DNA from: Oscheius tipulae
Lineage: Eukaryota > Nematoda > Chromadorea > Rhabditida > Rhabditidae
DNA: 64,000 nucleotides
Reading direction: 5' to 3'
Assembly (NCBI GenBank): GCA_037178975.1
Contig: JASJZH010000001.1
Location: 7,734,501-7,798,500, forward strand
The position numbers and the translations under genes are program-made. This document shows positions 34,137 to 46,537 of this stretch, piece after piece (position 1 is the stretch's first letter; each line of letters begins with the position of its first letter). The notes under the pieces are model-generated. The model was not told where the DNA came from and searched no databases. It saw only the letters and a program-made list of their open reading frames with translations.

Positions 34137-35356
34137 TCAGACCTGGGTCTTCTTGTTCTTGATCGACTCGTAGACGGCCAGAGCTTGTGTGACCATGCTG
34201 CTCGGTTCGGACATGTTTGCGGGCAGAATCACGGTGTTTGTATCCTTTGCCAGCTTGCCGAATGCCTCGACATATTGTTCGGCAATTGTTAAAGCCACGG
34301 CGCCGCTGGATTCCTGAATTTTTTTCGATGAAACATTGCGGAATAAATGCTTACTTTGTGTTCGAGAGACTGGGCGATCCGAGAAATGGCCTGGGCTCTG
34401 GCCTCGGCGTTGATACGAAGAGCTTCTGCTTCTCCTCTGGCAATGTTGATTTGCTCGGCCTCGCGAGCCTCCGAGGCAAGAATTTGGGCTTTCTTCTCTC
34501 CTTCGGCTCGATTCACCGCGGCATCTCTAAAGTAGGCATTAGGAAAACATAAAAATGGCTACCTGTGTCCTTCGGACTCGAGAATGACTGCTCTTTTGCG
34601 TCGTTCAGCTTCAACCTGCATCTGCATCGCTTCTTGAATCTTCTCGGGCATTCTCATGTCGCGAATCTCGTAACTGAGCGGGCTTTAAAAAAAAAAGAAG
34701 GGAAAACCTCACCGCATGCAGGTGATGCCCCACGGCTCGGCAGCCTTATTAATCGACTCGACAATTTGCTGATTCAGCTGCTCTCGCTCTCTGAACACCG
34801 TATCCAGACTGATTTTGCCGACTTCAGAGCGCATGGTTGTCTGGGCGAGCTGTGTGACAGCGAATTCCGGATCATCCACTCCGTAAGAGGCCTAAACATG
34901 GATATTTTATGAAAAGAAACGGGTACTAACCTTGTATGGATCGTGGATTCTCAGATAAAGAACTCCGTCAAGCTGCAGCTGAACATTGTCGATAGTAATG
35001 GCTCCTTGTTGGGGAATTTCTATGGCGATTTCCTTGAGACTTTGAACGAATTTGATCTTGTCGACTATTGGTAGAAGAACGTTGAGACCCTGAAGAGAAA
35101 ACTTGCGTTTTTTTGTTTTAAAAACATACCGGATCGAGGGTCTTGTAGAATTTGCCCATCCTTTCGACAACCCAGGCTTCCTGCTGGGGAACAAAGTTGA
35201 TGATCATATTTGTGCCATGTGCTTCACGGTAATCTACACGATTTAGAGCCGCTTGGAAACTGAAACCATGCGAAGTATATAGGTAAAAATCATAAAAGCG
35301 TACCTCGGTCGGGCAACTAGACGCTGTAATGCAGGAAGTCTGCTGATCGTTGCCAT
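34137..35356 (-). CDS. STOML2: stomatin-like protein 2, mitochondrial
   Basis: STOML2 is an inner-membrane SPFH scaffold that organises cardiolipin-rich domains and proteases. The minus-strand start at 35356 lies 6 nt after a TTTCCAG acceptor and gives a basic presequence ([19 protein letters not shown]). The SPFH domain follows: [92 protein letters not shown] and [21 protein letters not shown] long Ala/Glu coiled coil then leads to the end [12 protein letters not shown]. It is convergent with CIB, 73 bp between stop codons, so their 3' UTRs probably overlap. Confidence 0.95.
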
Positions 35357-35851
35357 CTCTATCTGGAAATCGAAGGTTTAGACTAGCTTTTATAGAACAA
35401 GCTGATGCAAAGAAGAAGAAGAAAAATTTTGAAATCCTTGATTTTTCGTACGGTTGACGTTTGCGTATTTTTGGCATCGCTGCCTCCTATTTCTATGATT
35501 CTAATTATTGCATTTGCTCCTGTTTTTTTTCACGTTTATTTGCCGAAAGAGATACTGAAAAACGAGTTCATTGACAGAAAGATTATGCATTAAACTTTTT
35601 GACTGCATTGAAATGCTTTTGGAAGTGCGCGCAATATTTATTACGCGGCATTTTGAATTCTGTCAATTATTTTTTTTGAGCCAGCCATTTCGCTTTTCTT
35701 TATTTTCACGCTCACTTAGACCTTCTGTTTGTTGAAAGCAATACAGATTGATTTCAAAGCTCTGACGAAACGAAACCATTTGATGAAATTTGAATTTTTT
35801 TTCGATTTTCCTTTGCACACATACTTTTTGACGATTCTTCAACTTTCAGGC

Positions 35852-36573
35852 ATGGGAAAGGTGAAAAAGGCCGCTAAATTCGCTAAAAGAACGGCTTGTT
35901 CGAACCTTGTCAAGCCGACAGATAGCAGAATGTGAGTTTTCTGATTCTTTCTCTTTCAAGGTAGTTTTTTTTTCAGCCAAGAAGAAAACAGAGTCATTCG
36001 GAAGAAGAAGGAAGATGAACAAGAACTGAAGCTTAAAGAAGCACCAAAAGTCTCGTCTGCAATGTTCATGCGGTACAATACACAGCTCGGACCCCCCTTT
36101 CACGTGCTCATTGACACCAACTTCCTCAACTTTTCCGTCAAAAATCGAATGGACGTCATGACTGGATTCATGGATTGTCTCTACGCGAAAGGTAGGTGAT
36201 TTCTGAGCTTTTGTATAAATGAATTTCAGTAATTCCCTACGTGACAGACTGCGTCCTCGGAGAGCTGGAAAAGGCCGGCAACAGATTCAAAATTGCTCTC
36301 AAAATCATTAAGGACAATCGCTTCCAGCGATTGAAATGCGATCACAAGGGCATCTACGCCGACGACTGTCTTGTACAAAGGGTTACTCAGGTACGGACGA
36401 GATTGTATCCTCTTTATTTGGATTTTCAGCACAAATGTTATATCGTGGCCACGTGTGATCGTGACCTGAAGCGTCGAATTCGTAAGATCCCCGGAGTGCC
36501 CATCATGTTTCTTTCCGGTCACAGATACAGTATCGAGAGGATGCCAGACGCCTACGGTGCTCCGGCTCAGTGA
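35852..36573 (+). CDS. FCF1: rRNA-processing protein FCF1 (PIN-domain, SSU processome)
   Basis: FCF1/Utp24 is the small-subunit-processome endonuclease that cleaves pre-rRNA early. The product (about 198 residues, the family's usual length) starts [15 protein letters not shown], 2 nt after a TTTCAG acceptor. The PIN domain shows [55 protein letters not shown] and the C-terminal ERMPDA block. The catalytic aspartates of these motifs are present. Three short introns interrupt it. It is divergent from STOML2 (about 495 bp between starts) and convergent with syntrophin (139 bp between stops). Confidence 0.96.
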
Positions 36574-36712
36574 TGTTACAAAAGTTGTTAGCTTGTTTTT
36601 GTTATACTTGTTGGCGCATAAATCTGGTAACTCCGTAAAAATATTCATTTAGTGAAAGAATCTTTTGGTCGATATTTTGTGGCAGTTTTTGAGACGATAT
36701 TCCCCGTAAAAT

Positions 36713-39314
36713 CTAGGCGTACAGGCCGAGTCGATAGACTTTTGTTGCGAGAAACGAGTGCAGAATGAAGACGACCGGCTTGGCCGATGTCAACAGGTCG
36801 AGTTCCTGCTCCCCGGTCGGAGCTCCGAAATCCATCCACAGGAATCGACCACCGTCGTCTCCAGTCGCTCTGATCGACTCGAATGGATGCTGCCAGAGGA
36901 TCTGAAGACCCTTTTAGGTACTTTCTAGGGAGGGTTACCTCTCCATCTGGAGTACAAAGCGTGATTCCCGTGTCCAAATTGACGATGAGCTCCGAGTTTT
37001 CTCCTCTCCAAACACATGGAGCTGAGACCTGAACGGAAAAATTATAGTTCCCGGCAGAAAAGGAACCTGTGATGTCTCCGCGCAAGCCTCATAGGTTCCT
37101 AGAACTAGTGCTTTCACCCATCTGGCCAGATCCGAATGGGTTTCGACCTGGAAAAAACCAAAATAGTCGATTCCTATTATGTCCAGACCTTCAGCATCTG
37201 TGTCCTGACTCCATCCTGAGTGCCTGTTCTTATTTTCATCGAGATCACATCGGACAGTCCCTTCATAATTGGAGCACTTCGACTGGTAGTCTGGACGACG
37301 CGCGTGGCTACCAGTGGTCGGCTCAGTCTCGGCTCTGCCCATTCGGCTTTTATCTGCGGAACGGCGTCGTAAAAGAGGACTTCCGACTGTGTGAGGGTGA
37401 GGAATCGCGGCTGCCACATTATCAGACCGTTCTCGGTTATCTGGAGATGTTGAAATGAGTCGTCAGTGGCTAAAATACCTGTTCCGATACCCAGCCCATC
37501 TTTCGGATTTGTGGATGCCCGCCGAGCATCAGATTCACCTGGAATGGGGGTGTTTGTCAACTCTTTGTCGTCCTACTTGACTCTCTACCCTCATGATCTC
37601 TCAAAAACATCGACCTACCTGAGCCAGAGCCTGTGTCAACAGATTGTTGGTACAGGTGTGAACAGCCTCGAACCAGGAATCCGTCTCTGCAGCCGAGGAG
37701 GCTCTCATGACGATGCTGTATCGACATGACGGGCTTCGAATCTGTATTTTACGCATACTACCACATTCCCATCGGTCACACTCCACCTCAAAAATCCTGC
37801 CTTCGGCGTCCTGATCGATGCCGGCTCGTGTAACATAGGCCAACTTGAGTCCAATGGTCCGTATCCGGTCGCGCACGTCGTCGTCCCAATCGATCTTCTC
37901 TATCACATGGTCCCTCTTCATTATCTCCTCCTTCCGGTATTGGACTGAGAGTGTTTCATTGTGGCTGTCTAACTGGTGTGGGAAACGTCTATATCACAAC
38001 ACCATTTTCAGGTTCAAGACCTTGCTTTCGAGCTTTGCAATCTATTGTGAAGTTTTAGAGCTGATCAATCTCTACAACTTTACGGAACAGGCAAAAGTCT
38101 GAAAATGCCATCACAGTCACTCGTCATTTCTGCCCTCCAGTCATGACAACTTTTGCATTTCAAATAACCGCGCCATCAAAAAAGAACGAGAGATCTTTGT
38201 CCAACTCTGTTTACGCCCTTGCGCCTACCATGGAGATCCACGACTCGGCCGGCTCTCTTGAGCGCTCTGACAGCTTCATCATGTGTCGCATCGATGAGTG
38301 TCTCTCCATTAACTGCCAGAATAGCGTCTCCGACGAACAGCTCCCCCGTCGTGTCGGCAGCCATTCCTTTGAAGATCTTACTACAATTTGAGGGGTGTGT
38401 CTGTCAGGTCAGGCTTCCCACTCACCTGATAATGATGGGCATGCTGTTATCCCTTCCTCCTTTGATACTGATCCCGAGCCCGTTTCCGTCATACTTGACC
38501 ACTCGGACTGTTCTTTTCTCCGACTCCAAATCTTGTGTTGTTTCGCTGTCCACGCCCTGGGAACACATGTTATTTTGCCTGCGAGACTTCCTCATTTCTA
38601 ATGAGAATCGCGCTCTCTTCTATTGAATTACCGCCAATTGGCTCTCCTTCCCAAATATTCCATTAGCTTCATGGCGCGGCCATTTTTCACGTAAGCATGA
38701 TTGACTGGACTCTTTCGAGAGAGAGAATATGACATTCTTTTTGGAACATGAAATTGGAGATGAATCGCACATGTGTGCAAACAGAGGAAGATGTTAGTCA
38801 ACATGGTTTTGGGCCTTTGGGAGATGTCGAATCCACAATCACAAATTACTGTCTGTAGCCTGTACCGAAGGATCTCCTGCCTTTAGTAACTAAACTTTTA
38901 TCTATTTAGCACCTAGCTCAAAGCTGCTTGACGGAATATCCATCTAGCGGTATGTTTTGAGTATTGAACAGCTGAGAGCAGCCAAAATAGACCGAAATCG
39001 TGCGAACTGTGAGCTGAAGCCTCAACCTCCTTGGCTGTTTAACTGTGACCTTTAATGCCATGCCTACCGGCTATTCAAAAACTCCTGGAAGGCTGAAAGA
39101 ATCCAGTCAAACCACATGGAGAAAAATGTTCAACCTCTGTCCACTTTACGGAGTCTATTAGCACAAGTAGACGAGCCCAGTTTGACTCATGAAGCGTTGG
39201 AACGAGTAATTGACCAACCTGGAGAGTGAGAGCAGTGGGGTCAAGTGTGACAAGCACTCGATGCCATTGTTGCTGGACGAGTACATCCAGTAGGCCAGTA
39301 CGGACGGCTGCCAT
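36713..39314 (-). CDS. syntrophin (alpha/beta type)
   Basis: Syntrophins are adaptors of the dystrophin complex. The minus-strand start at 39314 reads [20 protein letters not shown], the first half of the split PH domain. After an intron of about 600 nt comes the PDZ domain ([20 protein letters not shown], then [20 protein letters not shown] and [20 protein letters not shown]) followed by the second PH half ([20 protein letters not shown]). A second PH domain ([20 protein letters not shown]) and the syntrophin-unique C-terminal region follow, ending [20 protein letters not shown]. Domain order PH-PDZ-PH-SU is complete. Which vertebrate paralogue is closest cannot be decided here. Introns after the first are mostly short. 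Confidence 0.93.
38005..38105. repeat. foldback element, GTTGTAG hairpin family, in a syntrophin intron
   Basis: The outer arms CATTTTCAGGTTCAAGA and the complement of AGTCTGAAAATG enclose inner arms around GTGAAGTTTTAGAG and CTCTACAACTTTAC. It is about 100 bp in total. Confidence 0.6.
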
Positions 39315-39423
39315 GTGTGAGTGTCTGCGTGTCTACCCGCCCGGGCTCTCTACACACTCTCCCGGCCATTGGCTTTTCCTCCTCGAGGCAGCGCGTGAAC
39401 GAGAGTGAAACCCTGGGCTTACT

Positions 39424-39424
39424 T

Positions 39425-39456
<32 letters not shown>
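39424..39456. repeat. CT microsatellite
   Basis: An uninterrupted run of TC dinucleotides lies upstream of the syntrophin start. Similar runs lie near 4895, 61345 and 63360. Confidence 0.8.
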
Positions 39457-39460
<4 letters not shown>

Positions 39461-39906
39461 GATTCATTCGGGATCAACTATTCGAAATTAGCAGCTGATG
39501 GTTCCACGCTCTTTATTGTTCGCACCTTTTGCGATAACCTGCCCGCATGGCTGATAAGCCGTGAATTGTGACACCGGTTCTGTCCAGAACATGCACTGTG
39601 TTCCCTTTTCCCGAAAACAGCTGTCAATACTCCATGCGTAGAATTACACTGTCTCGCTCATCTGTCAGATGACGGAAAGCTCCCAGCTGTTGCATACCGA
39701 GGAGCCTTCTCCTTTCCTTTCTTTTTTCAGCTGACCAGTCCGTTGACACAAAAACTGGACACTGAGTACATTTGTCCTCCGTGTCTGCCAGTCTGTCTGT
39801 TCCCTGTTTTCCCCCCACGTTCCTTTCTCCGTCTCACCACCGTTTTGTTTTGGTTGCTGCCAGCTTCCTGCCAGTTTCAAAGTGTTTTTCCAGGTCAGCA
39901 TCTCAC

Positions 39907-41938
39907 ATGGAACTACACGGCTTTAAGAATCAGGTACAATCGTTTTTCTTTATTCTTTGGCTCAATTCTCAATGGTATTTGGGAACATGAGAGATTTTTT
40001 TCGAGCTAATAGGTTATGGTAATTTCCCCTGTGAAGTACAGTAGATACAGAGTTACGTTCCGAAGGCTCGTAACATCCTTTTCCCTATGTCTTTATCTCT
40101 GCGTGTTTTTCAAACTCTAGGTTACTGTAGCCAAACGCGCAACGACATTTTCACGTCGACGCGCAATTTCTTCCCTTACGCTTCGGACTCGGGCTTTGAC
40201 ATGGCCTAGAATACGGAAAAATGGGATTGTTATAATATTTTTTGTCCAGATACTTACGATTCAGGTCGGCGGTCATTTCGGCCTCCTCCAGTGTGGTGGT
40301 CATGTTGCCAAGCCTCTAAACTCGAGGGAAATGGCCTTCTATGAGGTATCTCTTTACATACTTTCCTCTAAGAACATGCTCTTCAGATAATGTCCGACGA
40401 TCTCCGCCAGTTCACTCCAGAATACTGTGGTAGGGTGAGAGTCATAGCCACACTGAGTGAGGAGAGAGATCTGCATCTGGTCACAGATCGTCAAATGGGC
40501 TGTCACAAGGACATTACTGTGGGTTTAGGACATCTATTGACATAAAGAACAGTTTCAGATCAGAAGGACAGATTCTGACAGGATACGATTTCGAGTGGGG
40601 AAGACAGGCCGGGTTGAGATCAACAAGGAATGTCAGTATTGGGCAGCCACCTGTCAGAGCAAGGTACTTGTTCAAGATATTCGTAGTTTTTATCCTCCTC
40701 TCTAGGCTATTCAAAAGCTCCTGGAAGGTCAATACAGCTCATTCATTGTCCTCGAGAATGTAGTCTTCAACTACCAGAAGCCTTGTATTCTTGACCTCAA
40801 ACTGGGTACACGACAGCATAGTGACGATGCTACTGAGGAAAAACGCGATAGACAGCTGAAGAAATGTCAGGAATCGACGAGTGCTGCTCTCGGTGTACGA
40901 ATGGTCGGCATGAAACTGTACGAGTCCAGAACAAAGGTCAGTTTTCACAGTTCATCTTCTGAAGAGAACAACATTTTTTTGTCCTTTCTTGGTAAGTTTT
41001 CTCCAGCTGTAGCTCCATTCTGTACCAGTTAGATACCCATACTTTGGTACAAACAAACACCCTAAGGCCGGTTGGACTGGACCGATTTTCAGCGTCCTGC
41101 GACTAGGGCCGGAACCTTTTTCAGCGTACAGGGTGCGCTACAGAAATCAGCCATTTAGGGGTCAAGGTTATATTTTTTTGGCTTTGCAATGTTCTGCAAA
41201 TTCGTAGAGCAGAAAAAATGCTACAACTGTGCAGAATATCGCAAAAAGAAAAAAAGCAATTTTGACACCGAACCGGCTGATTTATTTTGCGCACATTGAG
41301 CACTGAAAATGGTTTTTTCGGCTTGACCGTTTCCGGGCCTAAGGCGCGTGTCTGCTTCGGCATCCTGATCTTTGAGCAGCCGTGAAATATTGTAGGACAT
41401 CATAAGCCTGAAAAACCATGCCCATTGCCTGACAAATTGCGATACATACCTATAAAGTATTGAGTTCTTCCAGACCTACTCCTTCGTGGACAAGCAGGAA
41501 GGCAGACGAATGACCAAAGACGAGTTCCGTGGACACCTCCAGCGATTTGCTCGCTGCTGCGGCAAGCTTCGCACGGCGAGATTGCGAAAACGACTGAATG
41601 AGATCAAGGAAACTGTTCTCCAGTCGGACGGCTACCGCTTCTTTTCCTCTTCTCTTCTTATCAGCTTCGATTCCGCCCAACTGGTGAGAACATAACCTTG
41701 ATTTCTTTTTTCAAAAAATTATTTCCAGGACAGTACAAATGAGCGTTCCATTGGAGTCTACATGATCGACTTTGCCAACTCGACATTTGGCGGGTTTCCT
41801 CAGGACAAAAAATATGAGGGAGTGGATGAGGGCTATATTCTCGGGCTGAATTCTCTTCTAGCTGCCTTGGAAACTGTCCCGACAACACCTGAACAGCCGC
41901 TAGTAGTCAACGAGCTTTTAGAAGTCATGAGTACCTGA
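39907..41938 (+). CDS. IP6K: inositol hexakisphosphate kinase
   Basis: IP6K makes the pyrophosphate 5-InsP7 from InsP6. Exon 1 (MELHGFKNQ) starts 13 nt after a TTTTTCCAG acceptor; after an intron of about 330 nt exon 2 gives [27 protein letters not shown], then [12 protein letters not shown]. The catalytic PxxxDxKxG motif is [13 protein letters not shown], followed by [19 protein letters not shown] and [11 protein letters not shown]. Later motifs [25 protein letters not shown] and [12 protein letters not shown] (metal-binding Asp and substrate-side residues) are intact. The intron at about 41000-41470 carries a foldback repeat. All key motifs are present, and the length is that of a compact family member. 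Confidence 0.94.
41040..41350. repeat. foldback element, GTTGTAG hairpin family, in an IP6K intron
   Basis: The central hairpin GTTCTGCAAATTCGTAG / CTACAACTGTGCAGAAT (about 41190-41240) is flanked by weaker outer complementarity, for example GGACCGATTTTCAGCG against TGAAAATGGTTTTTTCGG. Confidence 0.55.
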
Positions 41939-42800
41939 CCTCATGGCTCTACCTCCCCCAATGATCTGTCTTGACCTTTGTCGAGATTTGTATTTATATG
42001 TTACAAGGATGAGCCTTTTCAAACAAGCATATGTACAACAATTAGAGAGAGAGTTATATGTCTAATAGAATCACAATTACTACCCGGACAGCAATGGCTG
42101 CACATATTAACCGAATGATTTTTGTGTTACAAAAGGTTGAGAAAGTGAGGAAGCGGAAGAGAAGTAAAAAAGTGAAATGGAACCTTATCAAGCCTCGGCA
42201 TCGTCTTCTAGAAGTTTGCGGCCATCTTCGCTGATTAGACTGGGACTTCCTGGCCGTGTTCTGAAGAAAACGCGTTATTATATGATTCTGAGATACAGAG
42301 ATTACACGAATAGAAACCATTGTGAAAAAGAAAGTGCTCTTCATTGTGTTGGATACTCAGTCACGTGATTTGAATCTCAAGTGGCGCGAGCCAGAAAACT
42401 AAATTGTCAAGGGAAACTTCTCTACTCGGGTCGGACTTTCGAAACGGGTACTTATAGCCTGTGGCATGAGTAAAACAACGCAAATTTGAATAGAATCCGT
42501 ATGCACTTTCGTGTAACCGAAAGTAGGTAGCAACTTTACTGATATATCCCATAATGCCCAAGCCATGGGCCGTCAAAACACTCAATACTCATTTCAAATG
42601 CCCACCCTGAGTAGGGAGAAGCCTTTCTTATAAGTATTCAATTAAAAATGTGCGACAATGAGCGAAAAGGACTGAGAGTTTCGCTGACTAGATTGAATAC
42701 TTTCCGTAGAATACGACCAGCCGACTTTTTGCATTAACGGTTACGCCGCTTCGTAGTAACAAAAAGCTTTCAATGGCTTGATTGGGGCAAAAACAAAGTT
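41939..42800. other. intergenic stretch without a gene
   Basis: This lies between the convergent IP6K and SLC35C2 genes. Frames are short and show no family similarity. It contains a piece CAATACTCATTTCAAATG near 42580 that vaguely recalls the dispersed repeat start. I see nothing else. Confidence 0.5.
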
Positions 42801-44348
42801 CTAGTGCGCACCCAAAGTTGACTTGCCACGCAATTTAGGCAATAACTTTCTGAACAAAATAATTCGTACGCTTCTGTTTCGCGGCCTCGAACAAACAAAC
42901 AGTCCGAACACAAAACTATTATGCTTTAGATAGCAGTGATAGAGAAAGATGTGAGGACACACAAACACGCGGTGATTCTGCACTCCGGTCACAAACCTCC
43001 TCTTTAATTTCTTTGAAGGAACAACCAACCGTTGTCGTCTCCTCGCTAACGCGTGTAGCGACATCCCCGCCAAGCAGAGAATCAACCCGATGGAGTTGAC
43101 GGAGCTCAATCGGTCGTTGTTTATTATGTGGGCAAGGAGAAGTGTCGCTACTTCCTAAAAAAAAAATTTTTTTTGTGGGTTACCACGAGGTCACATACCT
43201 TGACAATGCCGAAAATATTGAGTGTAATGCCGGACGTGTTGACTAGAAGGAGATATTCTGAGTAAACAAGCTTTTGCTGGGAAAATAGATGCTGGGAACC
43301 TGACATTTCCATACAGAAGGCAAGCAGTCCTCCGGCCAGAATAAGCAGCACGACCAGTGCAGGGGCTTCTTGTCCCTTGTAGAAAAAAACCGTCTTGTAG
43401 GACAATTCCGAGCCTGTAATTTTGATTTTACATAATTTTTCGAGCCACATTCTGCTATTTCCCTCATAAGGAAAAAAACGAACCTTCAAACATAATAATC
43501 AAAGGAACAATTGGTATCAACATCCACGGCTGAACGTGGGCTACCATGTCCAGCGGATGCCGAATGGCGTGTTCCTCTCTCTGCATGACCAGTTGAGATA
43601 CTGTCCACCTGGAGAAGAGAGCTATGAACTATGCATAAAGTGATTTTACCTGATTCCAGTACATGAAGCAGCCAGTTCGACGAGAAGAAGCCCGTGAAGA
43701 TCGAGTTGACTGCTCTGCCAGGTGAAAAGAAACAGTCCTGCCGCAATGAGACCCGTCTCTAGACCGAGAGCCGTGCGCCATCTTAACTTGAATTTTAAAG
43801 GAGGAAAAAATAAAACAAGCCTTTCAAGTTTCAAAAGGAGAGAGAAGGCGACAATAAAGATAATTGAGCTAGATTTGGCCATGGTGTACAGGCTGATTGT
43901 GACGTACTCCAGTGCCCAATTCGACAGACCAATGTCCAGGGAGGCACATATTCCTATTGGGGCTAGCCATCTGAAAGAGGAGTGTTACAAGACTAGTGGG
44001 ATATCATCAAAGAGCCATTCGTGGTTTCCGAAAACAGGAGATTTTTTTGCTCATTCTCAAAAATTTAAAAAAAAAGAACCCTACACATACCGGAGCTGAT
44101 CATTGAAGGGTAATCTCAGCCGTTTCGCAGATCGGCACTCGTAAATGTATCTGATAGTGATTGCAGCAAAGTACTTGACAAAATAGTGGCCACAGACTAC
44201 GAAAAGTGGCAATTTGTAGTTCTGAAACTTACAACTTGGGCTAGAATCAAATAAGAAAACTGACCTTAATGAACCATTTCTGGTAAAAAGTCAAGCCGAT
44301 GGAAAGTGTGTAGTAGAGGAGCGCCGTCAAGGCGATTTTCAATACCAT
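42801..44348 (-). CDS. SLC35C2: solute carrier SLC35C2-like nucleotide-sugar transporter
   Basis: The SLC35C2 family are Golgi/ERGIC ten-TM proteins linked to GDP-fucose supply. The minus-strand start at 44348 reads MVLKIALTALLYYTLSIGLT, then FYQKWFIK, APIGICASLDIGLSNWALEY, VTISLYTMAKSSSIIFIVAF, SLLLKLERWRTALGLETGLI, AAGLFLFTWQSSQ and GIRWTVSQLVMQ. Later exons give PLDMVAHVQPWMLIPIVPL and SEYLLLVNTSGITLNIFGIV, KEVATLLLAHI. Each block aligns by eye with human SLC35C2 (for example YVTVSLYTMTKSS, GGIRWTLTQMLLQ). The C-terminal tail after LHALARRRQRL is basic and Cys/Phe-rich and may include misread intron sequence. Introns are short. Confidence 0.92.
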
Positions 44349-45049
44349 AACAAGTCACTTTTACTCCCTTGTCGCTTCCATACGTGCTTTCTGTAAATGG
44401 ATCAGTTTCGATTGATTCTCGAGGACTGAAAGCGAGACGTGGATGTTTGCTCTAGAAATGAGTATTCAAGCAAAATAGAACACATGTGGTCAAGGATAGT
44501 TGAATTCCTTGTGCAGAAAAGTCAATTTGGGAGATAGAACTGTACTAAAAAGGAGCTGCCGGAACAAAAGACGCGTTGGAGAGAGATTGCACGAGGCGAT
44601 TGACCGAACCTGCCTTGTGGATCGCGGGTCTCAATCCGTGGATTGGAGCGAAAATAGCGTTGTTGTTGCGATCGATAGGACAACTGGTCAGAGTTCAAAA
44701 GCTGATAACAGGGTTTAAAATTGACAGTCAGACTGACAGTTTTTGGAGTGGGATGACTATATAAATATCCTTCCATTGCCACGTATCGATCGAGAAAGAA
44801 GCATAGATTCAATAAAAGGGACATTTTTGGTATCAGTTTATCAGGATAATACCAAAAAGAAAACAATTGCACGCGGTTTATTAGAGAGCTAGAGACGCAG
44901 ACAAAACAATGCAAATACAGCTACCGATTTTCTGAGTAAGAGAGACGTGGATCTGATAAAAAAATTGAAACAACAACGAAAATCAGAGAAAATGGATTTC
45001 TTTTGGACTAGAATTTTATTAGAAATAAAAGACATACTAAAGTTTGAGA
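44349..45049. other. intergenic stretch without a gene
   Basis: About 700 bp lie between SLC35C2 and MMADHC on the same strand. An open frame of 130 codons on the minus strand around 44522-44914 has no start context or family similarity, and I treat it as chance. Confidence 0.45.
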
Positions 45050-45946
45050 TCAGTCGCTTTGTTGACCGTCATTATTGACCCGCGCGAGCACGTCCTTGAT
45101 ACAGCTGCTCTCACTGGAGGCATTGGTGAAAATGGTTCCGACGAAGGCGTGAGTTCCCCATTTCGAGTGCTTCAGAACCTGCAAATGACTTTTCATTGCG
45201 AGTTCCTAGTTTTTCGAGTAAAACCGAAGCGTAAACGGACAAACCTTGCAACAGCCTAGGTCTTCGAGTTGAAATCCCATTCGCTGGTAGACTTCGTCCG
45301 TCTCGAAGAGCGTGAAATTCGAATATTTTCCGAGATACGGTCTTCCAGAGGCTGGATCCACAAAATCGGCCCAATAGCCTTCGCTGTTGAGGGCATCCGT
45401 GATGGCAAGAGCAGAAGAGATGAAAGAGGCCGTCAGGGTGTCACGTTCTTCCTCCATTTCGTGGCTCCAAGCAGCCATGTTTTGTTTCGTCTTGTGCACA
45501 AGATTCAGCACAGAGACCGGCATAGAGTCCATGTTGATATTGGGGAACAGATGCTTCAGATCCTTCTTCAACAGCTTCGGACAATCCTGAGCAGTCAACT
45601 CGACATCGTAGCTCTGATCCCGTCTCGTAAGAAGCAGCTCTTCCATAACCTTTTCGCGAAAACTGACGTCGATTTTGATAGGATGCGGATTGAGAATCTC
45701 CTGAAGCTGACTGTTTGGCACGAGACGCGGTCCAATTCCAAGCTGGGAGGACACTTCGTAAAGTGATCGATGACTGACGTTTCCGGGCAGCGGGAACTTC
45801 TTGTCGGACGGTCCAAGTAGTGGATTAGTGGACGAAGGACCCTCTCTGCCGACGAAAACAATTGTAGGTTGCGACGAGCCGGAGACTGTTGAGAAGCTGC
45901 GTAAGGGCAGAGAACGAATCTGGGAGCGAACTACAGGCATTCTCAT
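45050..45946 (-). CDS. MMADHC: cobalamin trafficking protein CblD homologue
   Basis: MMADHC (CblD) directs processed vitamin B12 to cytosolic methionine synthase and mitochondrial methylmalonyl-CoA mutase. The minus-strand start at 45946 lies 1 nt after a TATTTTCAG acceptor and gives a mitochondrial-type presequence (MRMPVVRSQIRSLPLRSFST). The conserved domain includes DKKFPLPGNV, VELTAQDCPKLLKKDLKHLF, VLNLVHKTKQNMAAWSHEME, ALNSEGYWADFVDPASGRPY, FTLFETDEVYQRMGF and LEDLGCCKV. After a short intron comes LKHSKWGTHAFVGTIFTNAS. The end is NDGQQSD. An open frame extends upstream to 46042, but the acceptor argues against using it. Confidence 0.94.
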
Positions 45947-46136
45947 TCTGAAAATACCGGGAAATCGATAGAAGTAGGAGTGAAAAGCGGTTTTCCAAAG
46001 GGAATCGAGACGAGAAAACAACACGTGATCATTGAAGGTCAAGTCGATAAGACATCATTGAAAACGAGGTGTGATGATAGAAAACAAATGTAAAGCTGGA
46101 GCCATTTAATGAGTAAAATCATGTGGTGAAAACTAT

Positions 46137-46537
46137 GGTAATAGTTCAGTAGGAGGCCCTTTTTTTTTTTTTTTTTTTTTTTGAATTTTTGGCACTTTTA
46201 TGAAATGGGTTTTCTGACGTAATTCACTCATTCTCTAGAGATTCTAACTATGTATATTGTATTCAGCGTGCAAAACAACCTCCTGTACCATGAAAAATAG
46301 AAGATAATTGCAGAGATATTGGGGAATTCTTATGTTGTAACACGTAACAACAACGATAAAACTTCCCAGATTTCAGTATCATTTACACATACTAGAGGTC
46401 CTTTTACACGGTGAATTCAATAAACATAGTTAGAATGTCTGAAAATGAGTGAACTACGTCAGAAAACGCGATTTGGGCGATTTCGTAAAAGCGTGCCAAA
46501 ATTTCAAACGGAACGAACCGCATGCCGAACTATTACC
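46137..46537. mobile_element. 401-bp TIR element, hAT-like MITE family
   Basis: The ends are GGTAATAGTTCAGTAGG and the complement of CATGCCGAACTATTACC, with about 105-bp diverged inverted arms (shared inner parts include TTTTCTGACGTA and CACTCATT). The first 13 bases match the element at 13891-14535. A 20+ nt T run (about 46149-46173) lies in the left arm. I do not see a clear target duplication at these ends. Confidence 0.7.

Noticed and set aside
44522-44914. A 130-codon minus-strand open frame between SLC35C2 and MMADHC
   Set aside because: Composition and start context are poor, no family is seen, and it is not linked to either neighbour by phase-correct splicing.
45947-46042. An upstream extension of MMADHC by 32 codons
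   Set aside because: A TATTTTCAG acceptor lies directly before the internal ATG, and the peptide after it is a good mitochondrial presequence; the extension is probably intron or outron.
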